From: Akkermansia sp.
Lineage (GTDB): Bacteria > Verrucomicrobiota > Verrucomicrobiia > Verrucomicrobiales > Akkermansiaceae
Length of the DNA stretch: 20,127 nucleotides
Reading direction: 5' to 3'
Assembly: GCA_020047775.1 (NCBI GenBank)
Contig: JAIFNK010000111.1
Location: 1-20,127, forward strand
Shown one piece after another: positions 1 to 7,320 of the stretch. Made by a program: the position numbers and the translations under genes. The notes under the pieces are model-generated. The model made no database searches. It was not told the origin of the DNA and saw only the letters and a list, made by a program, of their open reading frames with translations. Numbering within the stretch: the first letter of the stretch is position 1; every line of letters starts with the position of its first letter.

Positions 1-238
1 AGGCTTCAAGCTCAAGGGCGGCACTGCTGGCCGGGGTTTGGATGGGTTCGCTGCGGAGGAGTTGCAAATCGCGCTGCATTTTCAGGTTATCCTGCTCCGC
101 GCGGAGTTCCTTGATTTGTTTTTCGAGGCGGGCGACCTCGTCGGGCGGGGGGTTTTTGACACCGGTGTTCATGCCCTGCCAGGATACCGCGAGCGCGCCG
201 AGCAGGAGCGCGATGGTGGTGCCAAGAAGTAGTTTCAT
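1..238 (-). CDS. Membrane-anchored/secreted coiled-coil protein, 3' part cut by window edge
   Basis: The frame is open from the ATG at 238 to the window edge, giving 79 residues of an incomplete protein. Residues 1-19 begin MKLLLGTTIALLLGALAVSW and form a signal peptide or N-terminal anchor. They are followed by a Pro-rich linker (KNPPPDE) and then a charged heptad-like segment (ARLEKQIKELRAEQDNLKMQ) that should form a coiled coil. An in-frame ATG at 247 (adding M-D-T) is an alternative start; neither start has a visible ribosome binding site. The family is not recognised. The function is unknown: likely a periplasm- or envelope-facing protein. The downstream part lies outside the window. Confidence 0.6.
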   Translation of the reverse strand, partial: MKLLLGTTIALLLGALAVSWQGMNTGVKNPPPDEVARLEKQIKELRAEQDNLKMQRDLQLLRSEPIQTPASSAALELEA

Positions 239-279
239 CGTGTCCATGGGCGGGACGTTGGACGGGGAGGGCGCGGATG

Positions 280-981
280 TCAACGCGTGGCGCAAATGAC
301 GGCAACGTTGAGGATTGACGTGCTCTCGGGGAGGGTTTCATGGACACAGCGATGCCGTCGCCGGAGATACAGACATGAAATCCCCACGCTGAAAAAACCT
401 GGGACAGTCGGCTCTGGGACTGAGATGATTTCAAAGGCGAAATCTGTGCCGCCAGTGGTAGAAACCTGATCCCATACGCTCGCCGGAAAGTCATATCCGC
501 CCAAGCGATTGCCTCCCCGCGTAGGGGGGGGCTGAGAATTTCCGTAGCGGTTGTATCCCGACCCGCCCGAAGTGTGCTCGATTACGAACGCAAACGTCTC
601 TTCTGCGGCAGCAAAAGTGGGCTTATCGAAAGACGCCGCGATCCATGACACATCGGAAACTCCAACCAAGGAATTCGAGACTGAGGCGCTGCCCAATATC
701 AGGGATTCCACGGAACTGGTCAATGGATCGAAGCGATGGAGTTCGATCATGAAATCCGCACCTCCCGAACCACCGCGAACGGTAAGCGCAAGCGCATCAA
801 TTGAAACCGCACTCGTTACGGTGAATGTTTGTCCGTAGCCTGTCGGGCAATCGCTTTGATTGGTGTTCGAAGTCTGGGAGACGACCGGGAAGTGCCCGTT
901 GGGGAGAACGACTGCTCCGGTGGAAGCCGTGGTCAGATACGGCAGTGCCACGATCAGTTTAAACACGTGACTGCCGTTCAT
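280..981 (-). CDS. PEP-CTERM sorting-signal protein with an extended C-terminus
   Basis: This is a 233-aa secreted protein. Residues 1-23 form a signal peptide (hydrophobic FKLIVALPYLTTAST core). The middle is rich in Gly, Ser, Thr and beta-branched residues with no recognised enzyme motif. Near the end is a PEP-CTERM-type tripartite signal: VPEP (188-191), a short hydrophobic stretch (192-206) and a basic cluster RRRHR (207-211). PEP-CTERM proteins are recognised by an exosortase and end up on the surface or in the extracellular matrix. The signal normally closes the protein; here 22 more residues follow the basic cluster. The ATG overlaps the stop of the upstream gene as ATGA (978-981), so the two are translationally coupled. 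It is the last gene of the toxin operon. I infer a surface role; no specific function can be assigned. Confidence 0.75.
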   Translation of the reverse strand: MNGSHVFKLIVALPYLTTASTGAVVLPNGHFPVVSQTSNTNQSDCPTGYGQTFTVTSAVSIDALALTVRGGSGGADFMIELHRFDPLTSSVESLILGSASVSNSLVGVSDVSWIAASFDKPTFAAAEETFAFVIEHTSGGSGYNRYGNSQPPPTRGGNRLGGYDFPASVWDQVSTTGGTDFAFEIISVPEPTVPGFFSVGISCLYLRRRHRCVHETLPESTSILNVAVICATR

Positions 982-1460
982 GGTTTTGGAAGGGATTTTA
1001 ACTTAAGTTTCTCCGCTTCGAACCACTTTTCCAAGCGCAAGAGAATGTCCTCGTTCTTAATTACATTCTTATCGATCTTCCAGCTTGAGAATTTCGGGAA
1101 TATTTTCCACTGGCCGCCTTGTTGAATGAGAAAAATCGGGTCGTAATCTTCTGTCTTATCTTGGGCCTCCTCTTTGATCACGACAACGGCGTAGTCGCCA
1201 TCCACTTTCCCATCCAAGATCTTGAACGGACTATCACCTGATTCGATACGTCTGATGTGTTTCGTCACCTTTTCCTGCATGAAACCCACTACCTGAGGCG
1301 GCAAATCGGGAAACTTAGCGATGAAGGCTCGAGCTCTCTCGGGTTCGTGTTTAATGCAGGCTTGAAATTCTTCAAGAACCTCCTTGGGGCTAGCGGCGGG
1401 AGCAAGCTGAAAGCAGGCGATAGATAAAACAGAGAACAAAAATATCTTAGTGTGGTGCAT
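978..1460 (-). CDS. Small secreted protein, NTF2-like/DUF4878-type fold suspected
   Basis: This is a 160-aa protein. Residues 1-23 (KIFLFSVLSIACFQLAPAA) are a typical Sec signal peptide with an A-x-A-like end. The mature part starts with a helix (SPKEVLEEFQACIKHEPERA). It then has an alternating pattern ending in DYAVVVIKEE and DPIFLIQQGGQWKIFPKF, which resembles the 'G..W.v....' closing strands of secreted NTF2-like/DUF4878 proteins. That family link is a pattern judgement only. The C-terminus is a Lys-rich helix. It begins 48 bp after the immunity gene and its TGA overlaps the ATG of the PEP-CTERM gene, so it belongs to the same transcription unit. The function is unknown; periplasmic or extracellular location is likely. 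Confidence 0.7.
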   Translation of the reverse strand: MHHTKIFLFSVLSIACFQLAPAASPKEVLEEFQACIKHEPERARAFIAKFPDLPPQVVGFMQEKVTKHIRRIESGDSPFKILDGKVDGDYAVVVIKEEAQDKTEDYDPIFLIQQGGQWKIFPKFSSWKIDKNVIKNEDILLRLEKWFEAEKLKLKSLPKP

Positions 1461-1508
1461 GATTACGATGGCAGTTCGAGTGTCGGGGCTTTAGGGATTT
1501 TCAATTGT

Positions 1509-2132
1509 TTAATCCACCATATCGAGAGGCTTGAATTCGACATTAGTCCACTTCTTTCGCTCCGCCAAGTCCTTTACCCGTTTCGTGCAATAGAGCGTGG
1601 TCGTGGACGCACCACCTGAGTGACTGAAAAGGTCCAGTCCGTTCCAACTTGATAGACGAAACTTTGATTTTGGATATGGTTTTGGTGGAGGCTGGAGAAT
1701 AGGCCTGCCGTTTTCGTCCACTTTGATTCCCATAGCATCCCAAGCTTTGTCGATTACAGGAATTGCTTCCAGCACATAATACTTTGGGGCAGGAATTTTT
1801 TGAAGAGCCTTAGCCATAATTTTCGCAATCGGCATTTCGGTGGCACGAAGGATGGGAATAGCATGCTCTGCCAAATCCTGGATGAGATACTCGCTAACAA
1901 ATTGATGAGGCCATCCCAAACCGCACCCGATCACATGCGACCAACACCTGCCGCCGGGATCGATCGCCATTCCGGGGAGCGTTGGATCTACTTTCCAATA
2001 CTGGAGTCGTCTCTCATAGACGATGGGTTGCATGCCCTCAAAAAATGGCATTTGGGGCAAGGGGCCATAGCCACTGGCCCATGGAAATGTCCGGCCACCC
2101 ATATGGGAGTGAGTTAGTTCGTAAAATTTCAT
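1509..2132 (-). CDS. Imm11 (DUF1629)-like immunity protein
   Basis: This 207-aa protein has no signal peptide, so it is cytoplasmic. I chose the ATG at 2130-2132 because it overlaps the toxin stop codon in the sequence TGATG, a coupling arrangement. A start at 2162 would add ten residues encoded by toxin sequence. The layout matches the Imm11/DUF1629 family as I recall it: an N-terminal region with GRCWSHVIGCG; a segment HQFVSEYLIQDLAEHAI; P-KYYVLEA; and a C-terminal block WNGLDLF...LYCTKRVKDLAE followed by the terminal VEFKPL. Imm11 proteins (for example the Myxococcus MXAN_0049 family) are encoded immediately downstream of HNH-type polymorphic toxins and neutralise them. That is exactly the position here. 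Specific inhibition of the upstream nuclease is inferred from context. Confidence 0.75.
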   Translation of the reverse strand: MKFYELTHSHMGGRTFPWASGYGPLPQMPFFEGMQPIVYERRLQYWKVDPTLPGMAIDPGGRCWSHVIGCGLGWPHQFVSEYLIQDLAEHAIPILRATEMPIAKIMAKALQKIPAPKYYVLEAIPVIDKAWDAMGIKVDENGRPILQPPPKPYPKSKFRLSSWNGLDLFSHSGGASTTTLYCTKRVKDLAERKKWTNVEFKPLDMVD

Positions 2133-5100
2133 CAATCCGTTTCGAAAAATTTGCTTCGGCATTCCTCAAGTTTTTCAATGATCTCGAGTTTGGTGAGCGC
2201 CTCCCCACCATCGTCCATGACCGTTTTTTCTGCAGCTTCAACTTGCAGCCACCAAGCGTTAAACTCTCCACCTCCCGCTCCCCGATGCCATGCTTTGTGA
2301 TCGGTTTTATTGGCCCACCGACCATACGCCGCATCATTGACATCAATACCATGATCAGCAAACCATATGCGCATCTCCCAAGGGAGATCATGGTGGGCCT
2401 GGTAAAAGAATCCGCCGAAGATTCCACCCGGTCTTGGCATGACCGCCGTCATCCGGTCCTTCAAGGTCGCACGTCTGGTCGGGGGTGTAATTGGTCCCGA
2501 GTCGCTGCTCAACACCTTGCGGAGAAACATCGAATATCCTTCCTCGCCGTAGACCGTGCCGATCGTCGCGAGCGTTCTGTTGACCGCCACTTCTTTGAGC
2601 TTGGCAACACCGGCAGTGTCGAGCGTGTCCAGAACCTCTCCGGCCGACTTGCGTATGATCAGCCGGCCTCCTGACTTGACTAGGCCTGCTGGAACAAATG
2701 GCAGGGCGGCGGCGAGGGATTCGTAATGCCCCTCACTCACGTCATTGACAATGATGATCCAGTCCAATCCCTCGTTGACTACGCCTAAACCAGAAAGATA
2801 TAGCTCCGTGGCGGCGATGGCGGTTCGTTGTGTTTCCTGCACCGCCGCCCCCATTGCGGCCCTGAATGTGTCCATGTCGTCTCCGAGATTTTCGAATACG
2901 TAATGGTCGAAAACTTCGTGATATGGCGTGACTTGTTTCAGCCCTTCAAGCAGCAAGTTCGCCGCAAATACGGGATTATTATCCTCCTCAATCTGGATTG
3001 TCCAGATGTTATCGGCGTCCGTGCTTAGATTATTGCGCTGGAGGTCCAGATCGAGGTCATCTATATCGTCACCCGTAACATCTCCCGTTTCGATCTGATG
3101 GCTACCACGCAAGAATCCATTCAACAGTTCGAGTGCGAAGGTGTTATCGGCATGGAGCAGCCGGTATGCCCAGATGACGTGTTCTTTGAGCAAGGGTTGA
3201 CCGGGGTGCCACGGAGGAATCGTCGTGGCGTTGGTGTTGTTCAGGGAAGGTGATCCTTGTGATTGAAGCTGCGGAGAGGGAACTCCAAGCATAGCCGGAG
3301 GGGCTGCGGCTCCAGCAGCACCGGGAACAACCAGAATCTCGGGGGCGTCCCAATCAGATATGTCGGGAATGCGGACGCTGAATTTCAGCTCTCCTTCGCT
3401 CTCATCGTATCCATTAGCCGAGAGTCGCGAGGGTACAGCCAATGCAGATGGCAGGAAAAGCTTCACTTCACCCGCTGCATCCGGGTCCTCGGGATACCAA
3501 GCATTCCCTTCCTTGACGAGATCGTAGGCGACTCCTCCCGATACGATCTGCAAGCCCGCTTCCGAATAAGAATCGGGAAGCGAAGGAAAGCGAAGGGTGA
3601 CCGGCTCAAAGGACGAGGGGGCGCTGCCATTGAGATCGGAAATGCGGGAAACCTTTAGAAGGCGATTGCCGAACACCCAACCGCTTGGACGGAAGACGAG
3701 AGTGTTTACACCGGTCTCGTCCCATCTGCCGTAGTGTGAAGATTTTGCAAACCCCGGAGCGGTGTATTGCAAATTGACGACTATGGAATCCGCTTGGGTA
3801 ACAGAAAGATTTGGAGGTGAAAAAAACTTCAGATTGCACGGAGCGGTGAGAGCAGCTGGCGTAGCAGGTATCTGCAAGTTGCCATTGAAGGTCCAGGAGT
3901 CCGCTGCCGATTCGGTCAATGGAGTGTCTCCGCCTTGTGGCATGCCATTTCCGAAAAACAAGGTCGCTTGGTCCACCACGCCTTCTCCGGGTGCCACGGG
4001 AAACGCTATCGACAGTGGCGACGTTAGCGTTGGAAATGCTGAAGAATCCTCTTCCCACGTCAGGGATACGGCCGACTCGTCGTACCCTTTGGTACCTGAG
4101 ATATTGGCGGTGGTTTCCGCACGGATGACATAGGTCATCGCCTTGACGCCTGCAATGTGTACTGTTTCGTTAAACGCGAAGCCGTCACCAACGGTGTCAT
4201 TGATTGCAATGGTGTGAATCAACTCATCCTGATGATAAAAATTCAGCGCCTGGGGTAGTTCGGCTGCATTGCTGGCAAACCGTGACACTGCATCCCGGAC
4301 CGTTCCTTGCAAGCGCACGACCAAGGTTTCTCCTTGCAGCGTCGCCAATGTCACGGATGCCTCGACGGACGGTGCTGGAGTCGACTCTGCGGTCAGATAA
4401 TCATCCGGTGCCTCAGACGGAGTGCCTGGTTCGCCGACGACAGTTTGCACCGGCAGGAGAACCACCCGATTCGGCACAATTTGGCTTTCATATTGAGCCG
4501 TGCGATCAGGATCACCTTCCCAAGGGTAGCTTAACTGGTTTCTTTTGACAAGAAGCCCTACGGTATCCGAAATTCTCATTTCGGAGGGATTCCATGGGTC
4601 AAGAACGAGATGCCTTCTTTGCTTGGGGTCCTTGACATCAATGAAATTGCCTTGCCCGTCATCAATGCTCAATTCCAAGGCCCAATCGTAATCTGGGTAA
4701 AAACTGGGATTTATCTCCAGCTTGTCCGGGTCGGTGCCGATATGAACCAGATGGAATTCATATGGCCGATCCCGGCGAAACATCTTGAAGGTAGAACTGG
4801 ATTCAGGGCTGAGTTCGCCAAATTCCTCGGACTGATGATTGAGGATGATGTTTCCTGTCTTCAAATCCTTAACCTTCACTGCCCAGCGCTCCGAGTGGCT
4901 CTCACTCGGGTCGCCAACGATGATTTTCAATGTCATTTTTTCGTCCTGAGACGGAGGATTACCACCATCACTCGGATCATTTGGGTCACTTCCCTGAGCC
5001 ACTTCGACGCCATCTGAAACGTCATCACCATCGCTGTCCCATGATTTCGGATCCGTTCCGTAAACCTGTTCCTGGAAGTTTGTTAAGCCATCATTCTGCG

Positions 5101-6028
5101 GCTCTGGCTCGCCCGAAGCGCCGTCGTCTCCTTGTGCCGACAATGGATTGAGATGCCACCGCACTTCCCAACCGTCACTCAGCAAATCCCCGTCCGTGTC
5201 AAAATTGTTTGCTTTGGTTCCATTGATATACTCTTGTAAATTTATTAGATCATCACGGTCAAGATCTGCGGAAGCATCGTTGACAGCTACTTTCAAGCCA
5301 TTAAGATATTCCCATCCATTTGGCATTCGATCCAAATCAATGTCGCCAGCGGGATCAGCCGCAATTAGTGGATTGAATAGGTGCGTGATTTCGTATCCAT
5401 CAGACATGCCGTCATTATCAGTATCGGCGTCATTCGGATCCGTGCCATGCTGATTGATTTCGACACCATCGGATAAGCCGTCGTTGTCGCTATCCACAGC
5501 GGATGGGTTGGTCCCGTAAACGAACGCTTCAATACCATCGCGCAATCCGTCACCATCGGAATCAGGATTGTTTGGATCTGTGGCATAATACCAAACTTCA
5601 TAAAAATCATCCATACCATCCTCATCTGTGTCAGGATTGAGAGGATCAGTCGAATGGCTGGTGATTTCATCCCAATTGTTGATGAAGTCACCATCGAAAT
5701 CTGCAGTCTCTAGCGTTTCACCCAGCTCCAAGACTTGATCGGTGTGTTTGAGGCGGAAAAAGCCCTTATCGGCGGTGCCGTCCACTTCGTAGCTGATATT
5801 CTCTTCGTTGCCGCTTTCGATAATAGGTGCCCATATCCATCTTTTCAGGTGATCATTCGGATCGGAAATTTGCAGGAAGTAACTGCGCCCATGGTGGCCA
5901 TACCAACGGAGAAATTTGTCGTTTCCGACAGTGACCAAGTCAGAGACCTGCTCGACGCCGTTCGTCTGCGCTGAAAGCGGAGCACTCGCGCAAAGCAGTG
6001 AGAAAATGTAAACAAAGAGAGATCTCAT
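2132..6028 (-). CDS. Secreted polymorphic toxin: TSP3 repeats plus C-terminal AHH/DUF2380-like HNH nuclease
   Basis: This 1298-aa protein starts at the ATG at 6026-6028. That ATG has a strong GGAGGT six nucleotides upstream, overlaps the previous stop as ATGA, and begins a good signal peptide (residues 1-20, ending APLSA). A start 32 codons earlier is rejected. Residues 30-95 form a small domain ending GFFRLKHTD. Residues 109-355 hold about nine Ca-binding TSP3-like repeats (D-x-D-x-DG-x-x-D pattern). Residues 365-935 are a long beta-rich stalk without recognised motifs. Residues 940-1210 are a helical pretoxin region with a hydrophobic patch near 1070-1121. Residues 1211-1298 carry AHH (1211-1213), GIDVNDAAYGRW and a TDHKAWHRG motif (H1244, H1248), as in AHH/DUF2380 nucleases of the HNH/EndoVII fold. 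Predicted activity is cleavage of target-cell nucleic acid, with the cognate immunity gene next to it. The region is GC-poorer than its surroundings. Confidence 0.82.
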   Translation of the reverse strand: MRSLFVYIFSLLCASAPLSAQTNGVEQVSDLVTVGNDKFLRWYGHHGRSYFLQISDPNDHLKRWIWAPIIESGNEENISYEVDGTADKGFFRLKHTDQVLELGETLETADFDGDFINNWDEITSHSTDPLNPDTDEDGMDDFYEVWYYATDPNNPDSDGDGLRDGIEAFVYGTNPSAVDSDNDGLSDGVEINQHGTDPNDADTDNDGMSDGYEITHLFNPLIAADPAGDIDLDRMPNGWEYLNGLKVAVNDASADLDRDDLINLQEYINGTKANNFDTDGDLLSDGWEVRWHLNPLSAQGDDGASGEPEPQNDGLTNFQEQVYGTDPKSWDSDGDDVSDGVEVAQGSDPNDPSDGGNPPSQDEKMTLKIIVGDPSESHSERWAVKVKDLKTGNIILNHQSEEFGELSPESSSTFKMFRRDRPYEFHLVHIGTDPDKLEINPSFYPDYDWALELSIDDGQGNFIDVKDPKQRRHLVLDPWNPSEMRISDTVGLLVKRNQLSYPWEGDPDRTAQYESQIVPNRVVLLPVQTVVGEPGTPSEAPDDYLTAESTPAPSVEASVTLATLQGETLVVRLQGTVRDAVSRFASNAAELPQALNFYHQDELIHTIAINDTVGDGFAFNETVHIAGVKAMTYVIRAETTANISGTKGYDESAVSLTWEEDSSAFPTLTSPLSIAFPVAPGEGVVDQATLFFGNGMPQGGDTPLTESAADSWTFNGNLQIPATPAALTAPCNLKFFSPPNLSVTQADSIVVNLQYTAPGFAKSSHYGRWDETGVNTLVFRPSGWVFGNRLLKVSRISDLNGSAPSSFEPVTLRFPSLPDSYSEAGLQIVSGGVAYDLVKEGNAWYPEDPDAAGEVKLFLPSALAVPSRLSANGYDESEGELKFSVRIPDISDWDAPEILVVPGAAGAAAPPAMLGVPSPQLQSQGSPSLNNTNATTIPPWHPGQPLLKEHVIWAYRLLHADNTFALELLNGFLRGSHQIETGDVTGDDIDDLDLDLQRNNLSTDADNIWTIQIEEDNNPVFAANLLLEGLKQVTPYHEVFDHYVFENLGDDMDTFRAAMGAAVQETQRTAIAATELYLSGLGVVNEGLDWIIIVNDVSEGHYESLAAALPFVPAGLVKSGGRLIIRKSAGEVLDTLDTAGVAKLKEVAVNRTLATIGTVYGEEGYSMFLRKVLSSDSGPITPPTRRATLKDRMTAVMPRPGGIFGGFFYQAHHDLPWEMRIWFADHGIDVNDAAYGRWANKTDHKAWHRGAGGGEFNAWWLQVEAAEKTVMDDGGEALTKLEIIEKLEECRSKFFETD

Positions 6029-6834
6029 CGGCCACCTCCGTTTTTGGAAAGATAGCGACTGCCCCGATGAGGTTTCAGCCAGTAGGTATGGCTTTCGGGT
6101 TTCGGTGGATGCGCGGCGTGCCATGCGGCGGCCTCGGCCTTATATTGTTCCTGCGCCTTCTGGATGAGGATAAGGCGTGGTTTGTGCTTGATGTAGCAAT
6201 CCCTGAGGGTGCCGAGAATGGCCATGGCGGAAGGATCGCCCGAGTTGCCCTTGGTGATTACGAACCCATCCGGAGCAACCTCTGGATGAGCGAGAATCTC
6301 AAGTTTCCTCCCGAGACGGACCTTTACGGCGGTGTCGATGTTGAAGGAGGTCAGGTGGAAGTGACTCAACTGGTTCCCTATCTCTATCTGTGGGAGAGGA
6401 GACAAAAGTGTCCAATCCCAACCGCACCATGCTTCGAATGTCTCGCGGGTTTTTGGATTCCACCAGCGGACGTGGCTGATTTGGTGATCGTAAACTGTCG
6501 CGCCGATGGAAACAAGATATTGGGGTTCATCGATAGGTCCCATCCGCGACGGTTTGGCGACGGGGGGAACCGGGATATCAGGCAAGGTGGAGGCCTCCCC
6601 GCGCAGAATGGTGATCTGATGGGTGGGAAGCTTGAGAACCGAGGAGGATTTCACCACCATCGCCGGCACTTTTTTGGGTGGCGGCGGTGGGGTGAAATTG
6701 CTCGAGGGAATAGGCAGAAAGTAATCGTCGAACCCTTGAGCTGCGACGGATGGAAAATGCAAGGTTGCGACACAAAGGAAGGCGCGTGTTAGGGTGAGGA
6801 AGTGAAGAGGGGAACGGGAGATAAGATTTGTCAT
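6025..6834 (-). CDS. Secreted protein of unknown function, first gene of the toxin operon
   Basis: This 269-aa protein opens with a signal peptide (residues 1-32, hydrophobic FLTLTRAFLCVATLHF, likely cut after SVAA). A Pro-rich linker (TPPPPPKKVP, about 48-57) follows, then a beta-rich core containing YLVSIGATVYDHQISHVRWW and GWDWTLLSPLPQIEIGNQLSHFHL. It ends in a Lys/Ala helix (QKAQEQYKAEAAAWHAA) and a basic tail. No known family is recognised. Its TGA overlaps the toxin ATG (ATGA at 6025-6028), and the toxin's ribosome binding site lies inside its last codons, so the two proteins are made together. Position and secretion suggest a partner needed for export, folding or surface display of the toxin. 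This is inference; it could also be an independent envelope protein. Confidence 0.75.
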   Translation of the reverse strand: MTNLISRSPLHFLTLTRAFLCVATLHFPSVAAQGFDDYFLPIPSSNFTPPPPPKKVPAMVVKSSSVLKLPTHQITILRGEASTLPDIPVPPVAKPSRMGPIDEPQYLVSIGATVYDHQISHVRWWNPKTRETFEAWCGWDWTLLSPLPQIEIGNQLSHFHLTSFNIDTAVKVRLGRKLEILAHPEVAPDGFVITKGNSGDPSAMAILGTLRDCYIKHKPRLILIQKAQEQYKAEAAAWHAAHPPKPESHTYWLKPHRGSRYLSKNGGGR

Positions 6835-6855
6835 GTGTCAGCGGTGCAATTATTT

Positions 6856-6887
6856 TTTCTTTGTTGAATGAGGGCTTAACAAAGAAA
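6856..6887. promoter_or_regulatory. Perfect 10-bp inverted repeat upstream of the toxin operon
   Basis: TTTCTTTGTT (6856-6865) and AACAAAGAAA (6878-6887) are perfect reverse complements separated by 12 bp. They lie 22-53 bp before the ATG of the first operon gene. The dyad could be an operator for a dimeric regulator or a leader hairpin in the toxin mRNA. No clear -10/-35 pair can be placed confidently around it. On the minus strand the second arm runs into AAAAAA rather than T residues, so it is not a terminator in that direction. Confidence 0.45.
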
Positions 6888-6889
6888 GA

Positions 6890-7020
6890 GCGCGACTTGA
6901 TCGCGCCCTACTCACAGGCACCGGCAAGAGCGCCTCTCGAAAAGACACGCCAAGCCGCGCCGATTGGCGCGACAGCTCTGTCTTTTCGAGGGCTTGAAAA
7001 CTTGCCGGTTTTGTGAGTAG
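6890..7020. repeat. Nested long inverted repeat (REPIN/MITE-like or structured RNA)
   Basis: A small hairpin comes first (GCGCGA, loop CTTGA, TCGCGC, 6890-6906). A nested palindrome of 113 nt follows. Its outer arms are CTACTCACA (6908-6916) with TGTGAGTAG (7012-7020). The second arms are CCGGCAAG (6921-6928) with CTTGCCGG (7001-7008). The third are CTCGAAAAGACA (6936-6947) with TGTCTTTTCGAG (6979-6990). The innermost are CGCCAA (6948-6953) with TTGGCG (6964-6969). All listed arms are perfect, with small unpaired gaps between them. There is no convincing gene here. The shape fits a REPIN or MITE (palindromic ends, about 110 bp) or a stably folded RNA; which one cannot be settled from one copy. 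Confidence 0.6.
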
Positions 7021-7027
7021 CCCAGTA

Positions 7028-7062
7028 GCTTTGTTGGTCGCAAAGCAGTTGTTGTTCTTTTG
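7028..7062 (+). terminator. Possible terminator-like hairpin after the palindromic element
   Basis: GCTTTG (7028-7033) pairs with CAAAGC (7041-7046) around a 7-nt loop. A T-rich stretch follows on the plus strand up to about 7062. This could end a plus-strand transcript running through the palindromic element. The T tract is interrupted by G, so the call is weak. Confidence 0.25.
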
Positions 7063-7135
7063 GTTTAGATCATTGGTGCGAAAGACTCCGACGTATCATC
7101 GGAACGGATGGAGAAATAGCAAGTGCGTTGGTGGT

Positions 7136-7176
7136 GGGCAATCTTGAAGTTCTGAAATTGCCCGCTCGACTTCAAG
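7136..7176. other. Two interleaved perfect inverted repeats
   Basis: GGGCAAT (7136-7142) is complementary to ATTGCCC (7157-7163). CTTGAAGT (7143-7150) is complementary to ACTTCAAG (7169-7176). The four arms alternate A-B-A'-B', so the two stems cross. Apart from these dyads, the element at 6890-7020 and the hairpin at 7028-7046, I see no gene or other clear element between 6835 and 7320. Confidence 0.4.
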
Positions 7177-7320
7177 TAGGTGATTCTCTGATGCGGTGAA
7201 ATGAGCTAAGTTTCGCGGTCCGTGTAGTCAAAAAAGCCGGGCAAGTTTCCCTGTCTTGCTTTTATTTGCTGTAGTGGTAGGCAGTGACCCTTGTTGGCGA
7301 CATTGTAGGCTTCCGCCGGA

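Noticed and set aside
2133..2162. Longer start for the immunity gene
   Set aside because: It would be entirely inside the toxin's last codons, with a GAGG only 1-2 nt before the ATG; the TGATG start fits family length better.
6029..6124. 32-residue N-terminal extension of the toxin
   Set aside because: The ATG at 6028 has a strong GGAGGT, overlaps the previous stop and begins the signal peptide; the extension lies inside the upstream gene.
7230..7262. Terminator after the alpha-solenoid gene
   Set aside because: A T6 run exists on the minus strand but the preceding stem (GGG/CCC or GCAAG/CTTGC) is short and badly placed.
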